Shown here piece after piece: positions 11,241 through 19,420 of a stretch of 64,000 nucleotides of DNA. Both the position numbers and the translations under genes were made by a program. The DNA lies in NCBI GenBank assembly GCA_002840095.1, contig PGZL01000013.1, forward strand, positions 106,119-170,118. The letters are read 5' to 3'. How positions within the stretch are numbered: the first letter of the stretch is position 1; each line of letters begins with the position of its first letter. The notes under the pieces were generated by a model. The model made no database searches. It was not told the DNA's origin and saw only the letters and a program-made list of their open reading frames with translations. The stretch comes from Gammaproteobacteria bacterium HGW-Gammaproteobacteria-1. Lineage in GTDB: Bacteria; Pseudomonadota; Gammaproteobacteria; Thiohalomonadales; Thiohalomonadaceae.

Positions 11241-12698
11241 ATGAAACTGTTCCGCTTCCGCGGCGGCATCCATCCGCCCACCCGCAAGGAGTTGAGCGCC
11301 GACGCGGCCATCGAGACCATGCCGCTGCCGGAACGGCTGTACATTCCCATGCAGCAGCACATCGGCGTGCCCGCCGAACCGGCGGTGAAGATTGGCCAGC
11401 ACGTGCTCAAGGGCCAACTGCTGGCGCGCGCCAGCGGCGCGCTGTCGGCGCCGATTCATGCGCCCACCTCGGGCTGGGTGCGCGCCGTCACCGACTTCAC
11501 CGCGCCCCATCCTTCCGGCCTGCCGATCCTCACGGTGGTGCTGGAACCGGACGGCAAGGATGAGTGGGACGAGTTTCCGCTGCCCAAGGATCCGTTCGAG
11601 ATGCCGCCGGAGCTGATCGCCGAACGCGTCGCCGCCGCCGGTATCGTCGGCATGGGCGGCGCCACCTTCCCCACCGCGGTGAAGCTGAGCGGCGCCACCA
11701 ACAAACACATCCACACCCTGCTCATCAACGGCGGCGAGTGCGAGCCCTACCTCACCTGCGACGACCGCCTGATGCGCGAGCGCGCCGCCGAGGTGATCGA
11801 CGGCGTGCGCCTGATCCTGCACGGCATCCGCTGGGGCCGCGCCATCATCGCCATCGAGGACAACAAATCGGCAGCCCTCGCCGCCATGGGCGAGGCGGCC
11901 AAGGGCTACGGCCAGCTGGAAGTGGTCGCCGTGCCGACGCTGTATCCCATGGGCTCGGAAAAGCAGCTGATCAAGACCGTCACCGGACTGGAAGTACCTG
12001 CGGGCGGCCTCGCCGCCCAGGTGGGCGTGCTGGTGCAGAACGTCGCCACCGCCTACGCGGTGCACGAAGCGATCCGTTACGGCCGCCCGCTGGTGCGGCG
12101 CATCGTCACGGTGAGCGGCGGCGCCGTGCGCGATCGGCGCAACCTGGAGGTGCCCATCGGCACCCTGGTGGACGATCTGCTGCGCCACTGCGGTTACGTC
12201 GGCGAACCGGAACGCCTGCTCATGGGCGGCCCGATGATGGGTACCGTGCTGCCGCACGCCATGGTGCCCATCGTCAAGGGCAGCAACGGCGTGCTGGCCC
12301 TGAGCAAGCCGGAACTGCCCGAGGGCAGCGCCTCGCCCTGCATCCGCTGCGGCTCCTGCGTGCGCGTCTGCCCGGTGGGCCTGATGCCGCTGGAGCTGAT
12401 GAAGCGCGCCCAGAACAACGACCTCGACGGCGCCGTCGATTACGGCCTGTCCGACTGCCTGTCCTGCGGCACCTGCGCCTACGTCTGCCCGGCGCACCTG
12501 CCGCTCACCCACTATTTCAACTACGCCAAGGGCGAGTTGGCCGCGCGCGCGCAGCAGAAGCGCAAGACCGACTACACCAAACAGCTGGTGCAGGCGCGGC
12601 AGGCGCGCCTGGAACGGGAGGCACAGGCCAAGGCCGAGGCGGCGGCCAAGCGCAAGGCCGAACGTGCGGCAAAGAAGGCGCAGGAGGCGGAGGCATGA
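11241..12698 (+). CDS. rnfC: RnfC, NADH/FMN- and Fe-S-binding subunit of the Rnf complex
   Basis: A 485-aa peripheral subunit, the presumed NADH-binding site. The N-terminal part (RFRGGIHPPTRKELS) is the RnfC barrel-sandwich domain. The NuoF-like nucleotide-binding region centres on GGATFPTAVKLS (~138-149) and NGGECEPYLTCDDRLM. Two [4Fe-4S] motifs follow, CIRCGSCVRVCP (~366-377) and CLSCGTCAYVCP (~405-416). The last ~60 residues are a charged Ala/Lys/Glu helix, as in many gammaproteobacterial RnfC. The start ATG follows GGAGAACC. Confidence 0.96.
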   Translation: MKLFRFRGGIHPPTRKELSADAAIETMPLPERLYIPMQQHIGVPAEPAVKIGQHVLKGQLLARASGALSAPIHAPTSGWVRAVTDFTAPHPSGLPILTVVLEPDGKDEWDEFPLPKDPFEMPPELIAERVAAAGIVGMGGATFPTAVKLSGATNKHIHTLLINGGECEPYLTCDDRLMRERAAEVIDGVRLILHGIRWGRAIIAIEDNKSAALAAMGEAAKGYGQLEVVAVPTLYPMGSEKQLIKTVTGLEVPAGGLAAQVGVLVQNVATAYAVHEAIRYGRPLVRRIVTVSGGAVRDRRNLEVPIGTLVDDLLRHCGYVGEPERLLMGGPMMGTVLPHAMVPIVKGSNGVLALSKPELPEGSASPCIRCGSCVRVCPVGLMPLELMKRAQNNDLDGAVDYGLSDCLSCGTCAYVCPAHLPLTHYFNYAKGELAARAQQKRKTDYTKQLVQARQARLEREAQAKAEAAAKRKAERAAKKAQEAEA

Positions 12699-12714
12699 TC
12701 GCCGAATGCGTAAT

Positions 12715-12770
12715 CGGTGCGCGGTGCGCACCCTACCAAAACTCCGGTCGTAGGGTGCGCACCGCGCACC
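12715..12770. repeat. GTAGGGTGCGCACC-family inverted pair between rnfC and rnfD
   Basis: ggtgcgcggtgcgcaccctac and gtagggtgcgcaccgcgcacc face each other across about 12 bases and fill the 91-bp rnfC-rnfD gap. Transcribed, they would make a long GC-rich hairpin inside the operon mRNA. Confidence 0.85.
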
Positions 12771-12789
12771 ACGACGTGAGGGCGACCCC

Positions 12790-13878
12790 ATGACCACCCC
12801 CATCAGCGGCCCCCACTATCACGGCCAGCGCAGCGTGCGCGGCATCATGGCGCAGGTGATGCTGGCCCTCGTTCCCGCCACCGTGTTCGCGCTGTGGCAG
12901 TTCGGCTGGCCGGCAGTGTTCCTGTTCCTGCTCACCCTCGGCAGCGCCGTATTCACCGAAGCGCTGTCGCTGCGCCTCGCCGACAAGCCGCTGCGCCCGT
13001 TCCTGCTGGACGGCTCCGGCCTGCTCACCGCCTGGCTGCTGGCGCTGAGCCTGCCGCCCTGGGCGCCGTGGTGGATCGGCGTGGTGGGCGGCGCCTTCGC
13101 CATCGTGCTCGGCAAACAGGTGTTCGGCGGCATCGGCCAGAACCTGTTCAACCCGGCGATGCTGGCGCGCGTCGCCCTGCTCATCTCCTTCCCCGTCGCC
13201 ATGACGCGCTGGACCGTGCCGCAGCCGCTGTTCAGCGCCGGCGCGCCGGGGATCGTCGAAAGCCTGCGCATCACCTTCGGCGGCGGCGCCGACATCGACA
13301 CGCTCTCCGGCGCCACCGTGCTCGGCCACAGCAAGACCGAGCTGACGCGCGGCGTCGGCCTCGACGTCTCGCTGGCCGATGTCTACGCGCCGCTCGATCA
13401 CCTGCTCGGCCTCTCCGCCGGCAGCCTGGGCGAAACCTCGGCCCTGCTGCTTCTGCTCGGCGGCCTGTTCCTGCTGGCGCGCCGCATCATCACCTGGCAG
13501 ATCCCGGTCGCCATGCTGGGTACCGTGGCGCTGCTCGCCGGCGTCATGCATCTGATCGATCCGCTGCGCTACGCGGACCCGCTGCTGCATGTGCTCGCCG
13601 GCGGCATGATGCTCGGCGCGTTTTTCATCGCCACCGATCCGGTGACCTCGCCCAGCTCCGGTCTCGGCCAGCTGGTGTTCGGCGCCGGCTGCGGCGTGCT
13701 GATCTACGTCATCCGCACCTGGGGCGGCTTCCCCGAGGGCCTCGCCTTCGCCGTGCTGATCATGAACGCCGCCACCCCGCTCATCGATCACTACCTGCGC
13801 CCGCGCGTCTACGGCCGCAACCGCCGCGGTACACCGCTGACCTACGCGCCGGAACAGCTGGGACGTGAGAAAGAATGA
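12790..13878 (+). CDS. rnfD: RnfD, flavin-bearing membrane subunit of the Rnf complex
   Basis: A 362-aa inner-membrane protein of the NqrB/RnfD family with about nine hydrophobic helices. The covalent FMN attachment motif SGAT is visible, with Thr176 in DTLSGATVLG. Also present are the family motif GKQVFGGIGQNLFNPAM (~107-123) and the C-terminal TDPVTSPSS segment. It follows the start-proximal repeat pair by 19 bp; GTGAGGGCG serves as a weak ribosome site. It stands in the usual order between rnfC and rnfG. Confidence 0.95.
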   Translation: MTTPISGPHYHGQRSVRGIMAQVMLALVPATVFALWQFGWPAVFLFLLTLGSAVFTEALSLRLADKPLRPFLLDGSGLLTAWLLALSLPPWAPWWIGVVGGAFAIVLGKQVFGGIGQNLFNPAMLARVALLISFPVAMTRWTVPQPLFSAGAPGIVESLRITFGGGADIDTLSGATVLGHSKTELTRGVGLDVSLADVYAPLDHLLGLSAGSLGETSALLLLLGGLFLLARRIITWQIPVAMLGTVALLAGVMHLIDPLRYADPLLHVLAGGMMLGAFFIATDPVTSPSSGLGQLVFGAGCGVLIYVIRTWGGFPEGLAFAVLIMNAATPLIDHYLRPRVYGRNRRGTPLTYAPEQLGREKE

Positions 13879-13897
13879 ACACATCTGTCGCTGACGA

Positions 13898-14030
13898 CTG
13901 CATGGATGTAGCCGGTTGGAAATGTCTGGAACGTAGTTCCCAGATGCAGAGGCGCAGAGTAATTGAAGAACGCGATTCACACTCTCTGCGTCTCCGCGCC
14001 TCTGTGCCAATGACTTGGTGTTCAGGTGAA
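13898..14030. repeat. Composite repeat, CATCCATGTAG/GCAGAGAC family (copy 2, inverted)
   Basis: The rnfD-rnfG gap carries CATGGATGTAGCCGGTTGGA, then AATGTCTGGAACGTAGTTCC, then cagatgcagaggcgcagag facing ctctgcgtctccgcgcctctg. This is the reverse complement of the arrangement at 11030-11210, so rnfC-rnfD is bracketed by an inverted pair of ~130-bp elements. Confidence 0.8.
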
Positions 14031-14047
14031 CAAGGGGTTTCAAGATA

Positions 14048-14719
14048 ATGCACAAGACCAACCCGGAACCGGAATACCGCAAGCGCCTCGGCTACTCCGC
14101 CGCGCTGCTCGGCGGCTTCGCCATGCTGGCCGGCGCCGCGCTCACCCTGGGCCATGTCCAGACGCGCGATGACATCGCCGCGCGCCTGGCCGAGGACCGC
14201 AAGGCCTCGCTCAGCCAGGTGATCCCCGCGGCGCTGCACGACAACGATCTGCTGCAAGCGCCGCTGGCGCTGGCGCTGGACGGTGCGGAAAGCAAAACCT
14301 TCTTCCGCGCCACCCGCGGCGGCGCGGTCAGCGCCGTCGCCTTCGAAATGATCGGCCAGGGCTACGGCGGCGCCGTCGTCGTCCTGCTCGGTCTCGACCG
14401 CGACGGCAAGGTGCTGGGCGCACGCGTCATCGCCCATAACGAAACGCCGGGCCTGGGCGACAAGATCGAGGTGAAGAAGGATCGCTGGATCACCACCCTC
14501 GAAGGCCACAGCCTCGCCGAGCTGGGCCACGACGGCTGGCAGGTCAAAAAGGACGGCGGCCAGTTCGATCAGTTCACCGGCGCAACCATCACGCCGCGCG
14601 CGGTGATCACGGCAGTGCGCAACGGTCTCGACCTGTTCGCCACTCACCGTGAAGAGTTGCTGGCCATGAGTACAAAGGATGAAAACAAGGACAAGATGAA
14701 CAAGAAAAAACAGGATTAA
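14048..14719 (+). CDS. rnfG: RnfG, covalently flavinylated subunit of the Rnf complex
   Basis: A 223-aa protein with one N-terminal transmembrane helix (~17-38) and an FMN-binding domain facing the periplasm. The flavinylation motif is TGATIT, at residues 177-182 (FDQFTGATITPRAVI). HNETPGLGDKIE, conserved in RnfG/NqrC, lies near 137-148. The last ~14 codons (KDENKDKMNKKKQD) are encoded by the start of a dispersed repeat that also lies at 459-541, so the C-terminal tail looks acquired. The start ATG has only a weak ribosome site (CAAG). Confidence 0.94.
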   Translation: MHKTNPEPEYRKRLGYSAALLGGFAMLAGAALTLGHVQTRDDIAARLAEDRKASLSQVIPAALHDNDLLQAPLALALDGAESKTFFRATRGGAVSAVAFEMIGQGYGGAVVVLLGLDRDGKVLGARVIAHNETPGLGDKIEVKKDRWITTLEGHSLAELGHDGWQVKKDGGQFDQFTGATITPRAVITAVRNGLDLFATHREELLAMSTKDENKDKMNKKKQD

Positions 14720-14768
14720 CAAGATAACAATCTTGTCAATCTTGAAACATCTTGTTCATCTTGTCTGA
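14684..14768. repeat. Dispersed repeat, CAAGATGAACAAGATG family (copy 2)
   Basis: GGACAAGATGAACAAG overlaps the 3' end of rnfG. It is followed by ACAAGATAACAATCTTG and aacatcttgttcatcttgtc. It matches the element in the parA-parB gap in sequence and arm order. Confidence 0.85.
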
Positions 14769-14844
14769 GGTTTTGACTGTAAGTGCTCCGTCGGTCGAGG
14801 GGCACTTACAACTTGAAACTTTTAACTTGCAACCGGGGTTCATC

Positions 14845-15531
14845 ATGACCGACTACAAACGCATCGTCCGCGACGGCCTGTGGGACAACAACGTGGTGTT
14901 CGCGCAGATGCTGGCGCTGTGCCCGCTGCTCGCCGTCACCGGCACCGCCACCAACGGTCTCGGCATGGGCCTCGCCACCACCGCGGTGATGGTGGTCTCG
15001 GGCATGGTCATCGCCCTGTTCCGCAGCATGGTCACGCCCGAGGTGCGCATCCCGGTGTTCGTGCTGCTCATCGCCGCCATCGTCACCCTGGTGGACATGA
15101 TGATGAACGCCTGGCTGCACGAGTTGTACAAGGTGCTTGGCCTTTTCATTCCGCTCATCGTCACCAACTGCGCCATCCTCGGCCGTGCCGAATCCTTCGC
15201 CTCCAAGAACCCGGTCATGGCTTCCGCCGCCGACGGCCTGTTCATGGGCCTGGGCTTCACCCTCGGCCTCGTCGTCCTCGGCGCCGTGCGCGAGGTCATC
15301 GGCAGCGGCACCCTGTTCGCCAACGCCGCCCTGCTGCTGGGCGAACCCTTTCATTTCATGGAACTCACCCTGCTGCCCGGTTACGACGGCTTCCTGCTGA
15401 TGATCCTGCCTCCCGGCGGTTTCCTGGTTCTCGGCTTTCTGCTGGCGGGCAAGCGCCTGCTCGACGCGCGGCGCAGCCGCGTCGCCGTGCAGCCTGAGCC
15501 GGCACCGGACGCAGAGCCCGTCGCAGGATGA
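14845..15531 (+). CDS. rnfE: RnfE, membrane subunit of the Rnf complex
   Basis: A 228-aa polytopic protein, paralogous to RnfA (NqrD/RnfE family), with six predicted helices. The start ATG 14845 gives MTDYKRIVRDGLWDNNVVF, the normal family start. It has QMLALCPLLAVTG and LIVTNCAILGRAE, the conserved Cys-containing membrane segments. The last 25 residues are a polar tail rich in Pro/Ala/Glu. The leader has GGGG 9 bp upstream. It is followed by a 189-bp repeat-bearing gap before rnfH. Confidence 0.96.
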   Translation: MTDYKRIVRDGLWDNNVVFAQMLALCPLLAVTGTATNGLGMGLATTAVMVVSGMVIALFRSMVTPEVRIPVFVLLIAAIVTLVDMMMNAWLHELYKVLGLFIPLIVTNCAILGRAESFASKNPVMASAADGLFMGLGFTLGLVVLGAVREVIGSGTLFANAALLLGEPFHFMELTLLPGYDGFLLMILPPGGFLVLGFLLAGKRLLDARRSRVAVQPEPAPDAEPVAG

Positions 15532-15573
15532 TGAATACCAGATGAGACTCGCAGCACCACGGAACAACCCAAT

Positions 15574-15680
15574 GTAGGGCGGGTTGCAACCCGCCAACCT
15601 TATGTCCCCTCCCCCTGAGGGGGCCGACTACCTGGATGTAGTCGGTTGGAAACGCAGGGAGCACGTTTCTTAGGGATAGG
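15574..15680. repeat. Repeats in the rnfE-rnfH gap
   Basis: tgtagggcgggttgcaacccgcc (15574-15596) is a REP-like near-palindrome. Downstream, 15626-15675 repeats the CTGGATGTAGTCGGTTGGAA module seen at 11185-11210 and 13900-13920. No gene is seen in the remainder. Confidence 0.7.
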
Positions 15681-15720
15681 GACAGGGGGATCAATACGAC
15701 CCTCGCAGAGGAGCAACATC

Positions 15721-15999
15721 ATGCGCATCAGCATCGCCTACGCCGAACCGCACTATCAGTTCTGGCAGGATCTCGACCTCGACGACGGCGCCACCGTCGC
15801 CTACGCCATCGAGCGCTCCGGCATACTCGGCCGCTTTCCCGAGATCAATCTGGAGGAGCAGAAAGTGGGCGTATTCGGCAAGGTGGTGAAACTGGACGCC
15901 ACCCTCAGCGAGGGCGATCGCCTGGAGATCTATCGCCCCATCACCGCCGACCCGGAGACGGTACCGCGCAAGGACGGCGGCGACGACGACGAGGAATGA
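15721..15999 (+). CDS. rnfH: RnfH-family ubiquitin-like protein (UPF0125)
   Basis: A 92-aa protein of the RnfH/RatB family, a beta-grasp fold, found at the end of rnf operons of nitrogen fixers such as Rhodobacter. I start at ATG 15721 (MRISIAYAEPHYQFWQDLDL) after AGAGGAGC. The conserved ERSGIL and FGKVVKLDATLSEGDRLEIY are visible, and the tail is acidic (DGGDDDEE). The exact function is not known. Its usual partner elsewhere, ratA, is separate here at 18.9 kb. Confidence 0.93.
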   Translation: MRISIAYAEPHYQFWQDLDLDDGATVAYAIERSGILGRFPEINLEEQKVGVFGKVVKLDATLSEGDRLEIYRPITADPETVPRKDGGDDDEE

Positions 16000-16029
16000 G
16001 CTCTCTTGCAGGAACCTGGGCCCGGCGCG

Positions 16030-16368
16030 CTACATCAGCCGGTGCGGCGCTTCGTCGGACAGGTTGAGCATGCTGGCGATGATCTGCAACGCCTCCTTGA
16101 TCAGCAGGTCGAGGTCGCAGAACGCCGGCGAGCTTTCCAGCACCTGGGCGCCGTCGGCCATGGACACGCGCAGGGAGCACGTGTCGTCCGCTGCGCGTTC
16201 CGAGGAGATGAACAGGCCGGGCTGCGGGTTGCCCTCCTGAGCCACCGCCACGATGTAGCGGTAGCGGATCGGGTCGGGGCTGTCGATATCACCCAGCACG
16301 GTGATTATGAACTCGCCGTACTGGTAGCGGCGCAGGGGTATGGCGGAGTTGATTTTGGGTACGCTCAT
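16030..16368 (-). CDS. Conserved-looking hypothetical protein, 112 aa
   Basis: I do not recognise this family. The 112-residue acidic protein has alternating beta-like segments (YGEFIITVLGDI, RYRYIVAVAQE, CSLRVSM) and a C-terminal helix (LLIKEALQIIASML). There is no signal peptide or membrane segment, so it is probably a small cytosolic alpha/beta protein. It is coded on the minus strand convergent with rnfH (30-bp gap) and downstream of the PilZ gene (67-bp gap), with which it may be cotranscribed. GC content and codon use resemble its neighbours. Confidence 0.7.
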   Translation of the reverse strand: MSVPKINSAIPLRRYQYGEFIITVLGDIDSPDPIRYRYIVAVAQEGNPQPGLFISSERAADDTCSLRVSMADGAQVLESSPAFCDLDLLIKEALQIIASMLNLSDEAPHRLM

Positions 16369-16435
16369 CGGCCTGTCTCGATGGTATCTTCCGGATAGTG
16401 GTCGACATGGGGGCGCCTGAGCCGATCACAACGCT

Positions 16436-16792
16436 TCAGAGAAACAGCCGGCTCCAGCCTTCCATCTCGAAGCCGTTGCCTTCCAGCAGCTGCACGCCGA
16501 TGAGGTAGATGCCGGCGGCCTCGGTTTCGCGCGACCACATCACCTCGCCGCCGAGAAAGTAGCGCCCGCCCTGTTCCGTCACGTCGACCTCCAGCCCCAG
16601 CCGGCTGCCCGCGGCGATGGCCGTTTCCAGCAGGAGACGCAGGCCGGTGGCGGATACGTCCACGGTGGAGCATTCCACCTCGGTCCCGACCAATTCCGGC
16701 CGATCCGGCGCGGCGAGGATTTTCACTACCACGTTCTCGTCGCGCAGCAGACGCGTGGCGCTGCGGCGCTCTTCCTCTTCCGGCATGGGCAT
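16436..16792 (-). CDS. PilZ-domain protein, probable c-di-GMP receptor
   Basis: A 118-aa single PilZ domain starting at ATG 16792 (AAGGA 9 bp before), giving MPMPEEEERRSATRLL. The c-di-GMP binding signatures are both present: RRSATR (the RxxxR motif, ~9-14) and DVSATGLRL (D-x-S-x-x-G, ~45-53). Longer in-frame starts up to 16891 would overlap the radical SAM promoter and lack family similarity. It probably acts in the cytosol as a c-di-GMP effector; candidates in the window are the GGDEF enzyme at 26.9 kb and the MSHA pilus, whose ATPase binds c-di-GMP in vibrios. Confidence 0.85.
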   Translation of the reverse strand: MPMPEEEERRSATRLLRDENVVVKILAAPDRPELVGTEVECSTVDVSATGLRLLLETAIAAGSRLGLEVDVTEQGGRYFLGGEVMWSRETEAAGIYLIGVQLLEGNGFEMEGWSRLFL

Positions 16793-16899
16793 GGCCTGTT
16801 TCCTTGTTTGGCGCTGAAGACAGCGCAAGACTGTAACCATTGCGGCGTCACGGCTCAAGGGCGGGCGGGTATAATCGCCACAGCACTTCAACGACCGCC

Positions 16900-17970
16900 A
16901 TGTCCAGAAACCACACCCGACTGCTCCATGGCCGCGGCGCCACCGGCAACCCGGACAACCGTTACGCCGCGCACCGCCGCGAGGCGGTCGATGACGGCTG
17001 GGACAATCTGGACCAGCCGCCGCCGCCGTTGCGCACCGAGCTGCTCGTCGACAGCAGCCGCAGCGTCATCACCTACAACGACTCGCCCGACGTTCCCTTC
17101 GACCGCTCCATCAATCCCTATCGCGGCTGCGAACACGGCTGCGTCTACTGCTTCGCCCGGCCGACCCACGCCTGGCTCGGCCTGTCGCCGGGGCTGGATT
17201 TCGAGAGCCGCCTGTTCCACAAGCCCGATGCCCCGCAACTTTTGCGCCACGAGCTCTCCCGGCCGGGCTACCGCTGTGCGCCCATCGCCCTCGGCATCAA
17301 CACCGACGCCTACCAGCCGGTGGAGCGCGGCCTCGGGCTGACCCGCGCCGTCATCGAAGTGCTGGACGAGTTTCGCCAGCCCTTCAGCGTGATCACCAAA
17401 TCATCGCTCATCGAACGGGATATCGATCTGCTGGCGCCCCTGGCGCAACGCAACCTGGCCCACGTCGCCCTGTCCATCACCACCCTGGACCGTACACTGG
17501 CGCGCACGCTGGAGCCGCGCGCCGCGGCGCCGCAGCGGCGCCTGGAAACCATCCGCCGCCTGCGTGAGGCGGGCATCCCGGTCACCGTGCTGATAGCGCC
17601 GCTGATCCCGGTGCTCACTGATCACGAACTGGAAACCATTCTGCAAGCGGTGCACGATGCCGGCGCGCTCAACGCCGGGTATGTGCTGCTGCGCCTGCCC
17701 CATGAGGTGGGAGAAATGTTTCAGGACTGGCTGCGTGTCCATGCGCCACTCAAGGCGGAGCATGTGCTGAACCGTCTGCGCGACTGCCGCGGCGGCAGGG
17801 ACTACGACAGCCGCTTCGGCAAACGCATGCGCGGCGAGGGTGACTATGCCGACCTGCTCAGCCGCCGCTTCCGCCTCGCCTATCGCCGACTGGGTTTCGA
17901 CGACACGCCGCCGCTGGACTGCGAGCAGTTCCGGGTGCCGGGACAGGCGGTGCAGCTGGGGCTGTTCTGA
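16900..17970 (+). CDS. Radical SAM protein of the PA0069/Rv2578c (SPL-like) family
   Basis: A 356-aa protein with the radical SAM cluster motif CEHGCVYC at residues ~81-88, preceded by SINPYRG and followed by FARPTHAWLGLSPGLDFES, diagnostic of this SplB-related family. The C-terminal part carries the R-x-D/S-x-x-GKRM pattern (SRFGKRMRGEG). The reaction is unknown; relatives are often called DNA photolyase-like. The start at ATG 16900 gives MSRNHTRLLHGRGA. It diverges from the PilZ gene with a TATAAT at 16869-16874 (ggtataatcg) as a likely -10. Confidence 0.88.
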   Translation: MSRNHTRLLHGRGATGNPDNRYAAHRREAVDDGWDNLDQPPPPLRTELLVDSSRSVITYNDSPDVPFDRSINPYRGCEHGCVYCFARPTHAWLGLSPGLDFESRLFHKPDAPQLLRHELSRPGYRCAPIALGINTDAYQPVERGLGLTRAVIEVLDEFRQPFSVITKSSLIERDIDLLAPLAQRNLAHVALSITTLDRTLARTLEPRAAAPQRRLETIRRLREAGIPVTVLIAPLIPVLTDHELETILQAVHDAGALNAGYVLLRLPHEVGEMFQDWLRVHAPLKAEHVLNRLRDCRGGRDYDSRFGKRMRGEGDYADLLSRRFRLAYRRLGFDDTPPLDCEQFRVPGQAVQLGLF

Positions 17971-17983
17971 CGCAGCCTGTCGT

Positions 17984-18325
17984 TCAGCGGGTGTTCAACA
18001 ACACCAGTGCCACGCCCAGGGCCGTCACCGCAAACGCCAGCGCGACCCCGCACAGCACGAGCACACGGCGCAGCTTCGCCTCGGCGAGGGTCGCCGCCTG
18101 CTCCATGGCCGTCACCGTCGCCTGCAACTGCGCCGCCAGTTCCCGCACATGCACGGCATTCTGCGCGGCCGCCGTCTGCAGTTCCTCGATTTGCTGCTGC
18201 TGCAAGGACGCCTGGCCGGCGGCGGCCGCCTCCCGGCGCCGGGTGAACACCGGCACCGCCGCTGAAATGATCGTGCCCACGTGGGGCAGCACGGCTTTCA
18301 ATGCGGGCAACAGCCAGGGCGCCAT
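17984..18325 (-). CDS. Small membrane protein with a coiled coil, unknown function
   Basis: A 113-aa protein not assigned to a family. It has an N-terminal hydrophobic stretch (MAPWLLPALKAVLPHVGTII), then an Ala/Gln/Glu-rich helix (~33-80, QQQQIEEL...) likely to be a coiled coil. A strong C-terminal transmembrane segment (~88-109, VLVLCGVALAFAVTALGVAL) precedes the terminal LLNTR. Such layouts suggest an inner-membrane scaffold or holin-like accessory, but I infer nothing firm. AGGAG lies 6 bp before ATG 18325. Convergent with the radical SAM gene (13 bp). Confidence 0.65.
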   Translation of the reverse strand: MAPWLLPALKAVLPHVGTIISAAVPVFTRRREAAAAGQASLQQQQIEELQTAAAQNAVHVRELAAQLQATVTAMEQAATLAEAKLRRVLVLCGVALAFAVTALGVALVLLNTR

Positions 18326-18342
18326 GGTTCGCTCCTGCGCGC

Positions 18343-18858
18343 CTAGAACCTGATGCCTACGCTGACGTAGCCGATGTCCTGTTCGATCTGCGTGTACTCC
18401 AGTTCCAGCTGGGCGACACCGAGACTGAAGCCGACGCCGACGCCGAGGGAGCTGCCGCTGTCGGTGGCTGACACCGAACCGATGGTGACTTCCTCGTGCA
18501 GGAAGCCGGCCTTGGCGACGAGATAGATGGCACCGGCGGTGCGGAACACGCCGTAAACGGCCTGGGTATCGACGCTGACGTCGTTGCCGGCGTAGTCGCC
18601 CTTATTGATGCTGGTGGTGAACTCGCCCTGCACGCCCACGTCGCCGAGCACCACGCCCCACTCGTGTCCGACCAGGACGCCGGCGTTGGTGGGATCGCCG
18701 ACACCGGCCGTGTCGATCATCATCGGACCGGTATTGGCACCGAAATACCAGTCGGCGGCGGCCGTCGGTGCTGCGGCAAGGCCGGTCAGCAGCAGGCCGG
18801 CGATGAATGCGCTCCTGCACGTGCGGGTGAAGGACGGGGCATACGGGATGTTGAACAT
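18343..18858 (-). CDS. Outer-membrane beta-barrel protein (OmpA/opacity-like)
   Basis: A 171-aa protein with a long signal peptide: basic start, hydrophobic AFIAGLLLTGLAAAP, cleavage probably after AAA near residue 35. The mature ~135 residues alternate polar and hydrophobic residues and end in DIGYVSVGIRF, a terminal Phe typical of barrel strands. That size fits an eight-stranded barrel. AAGGAG sits 9 bp before ATG 18858. It has no assigned ligand. Located 17 bp upstream of the small membrane protein gene, probably cotranscribed. Confidence 0.8.
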   Translation of the reverse strand: MFNIPYAPSFTRTCRSAFIAGLLLTGLAAAPTAAADWYFGANTGPMMIDTAGVGDPTNAGVLVGHEWGVVLGDVGVQGEFTTSINKGDYAGNDVSVDTQAVYGVFRTAGAIYLVAKAGFLHEEVTIGSVSATDSGSSLGVGVGFSLGVAQLELEYTQIEQDIGYVSVGIRF

Positions 18859-18907
18859 GGCGCGGCTCCTTGCTTCGGGGTAGGGGTGGTTGAGAATAGT
18901 AGGCGGT

Positions 18908-19342
18908 TCATGCCTCCGCCGCATAGAGTTTTGCGGCGCGCGCGGCAAAGGCATCGAGCAGGCGCGGCACCAGGAAGTCCAGCCAGCCGGCCAGCACCGG
19001 CGCCAGCAGGCCGTGCAGCTGGTAGTGGGTTTCGGCGCTGACGCGGCACCCGCCAGCCTCTTCCACGAAGCGCCACTCCACGTCCAGGCGACGGAACGGC
19101 CCGTCGGTGGCGCGGATGAATATGCGTGCGGGCGCCTGAAATTCCGCGGTGGAATGAAAGGTGAAGGTGGCCGGGCCGAAGCCGACGGTCTGCTCCACGT
19201 CGAGGGCATCGTCCCCGCGCCGCACGATGCGGGCGCGGCGGTAGCCGGGGACGAATTCGGGATAGTGCTCGATATCGAGCACCAGCTGGAACAGCTGGTC
19301 GCTGCGGTAGGGCAGGAGGCGGCTGGTCTGCTGAACGGGCAT
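18908..19342 (-). CDS. ratA: RatA / Coq10-type START-domain protein
   Basis: A 144-aa polyketide-cyclase/START domain protein. The family signature FQLVLDIEHYPEFVPGYRRA is at ~18-37 and the C-terminal helix LVPRLLDAFAARAAKLY at ~124-140. Homologues are Coq10 ubiquinone-binding proteins; E. coli RatA was reported to block 70S assembly. The usual neighbours smpB and rnfH are absent next to it here. A role in quinone handling is the safer reading. It lies 78 bp downstream of the decarboxylase. Confidence 0.88.
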   Translation of the reverse strand: MPVQQTSRLLPYRSDQLFQLVLDIEHYPEFVPGYRRARIVRRGDDALDVEQTVGFGPATFTFHSTAEFQAPARIFIRATDGPFRRLDVEWRFVEEAGGCRVSAETHYQLHGLLAPVLAGWLDFLVPRLLDAFAARAAKLYAAEA

Positions 19343-19420
19343 GCATCGGGGACCGGGGCGGAAGTCTCGCCCCTATCCTAACCCACCGCGCGCCGCCCGG
19401 GGCGCGCGGCGGTATCCGTC

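Noticed and set aside
18343..19209. A 288-codon frame joining the barrel protein to sequence under ratA
   Set aside because: The first part is ratA read in another frame; the barrel protein's own SD and signal peptide mark the start at 18858.
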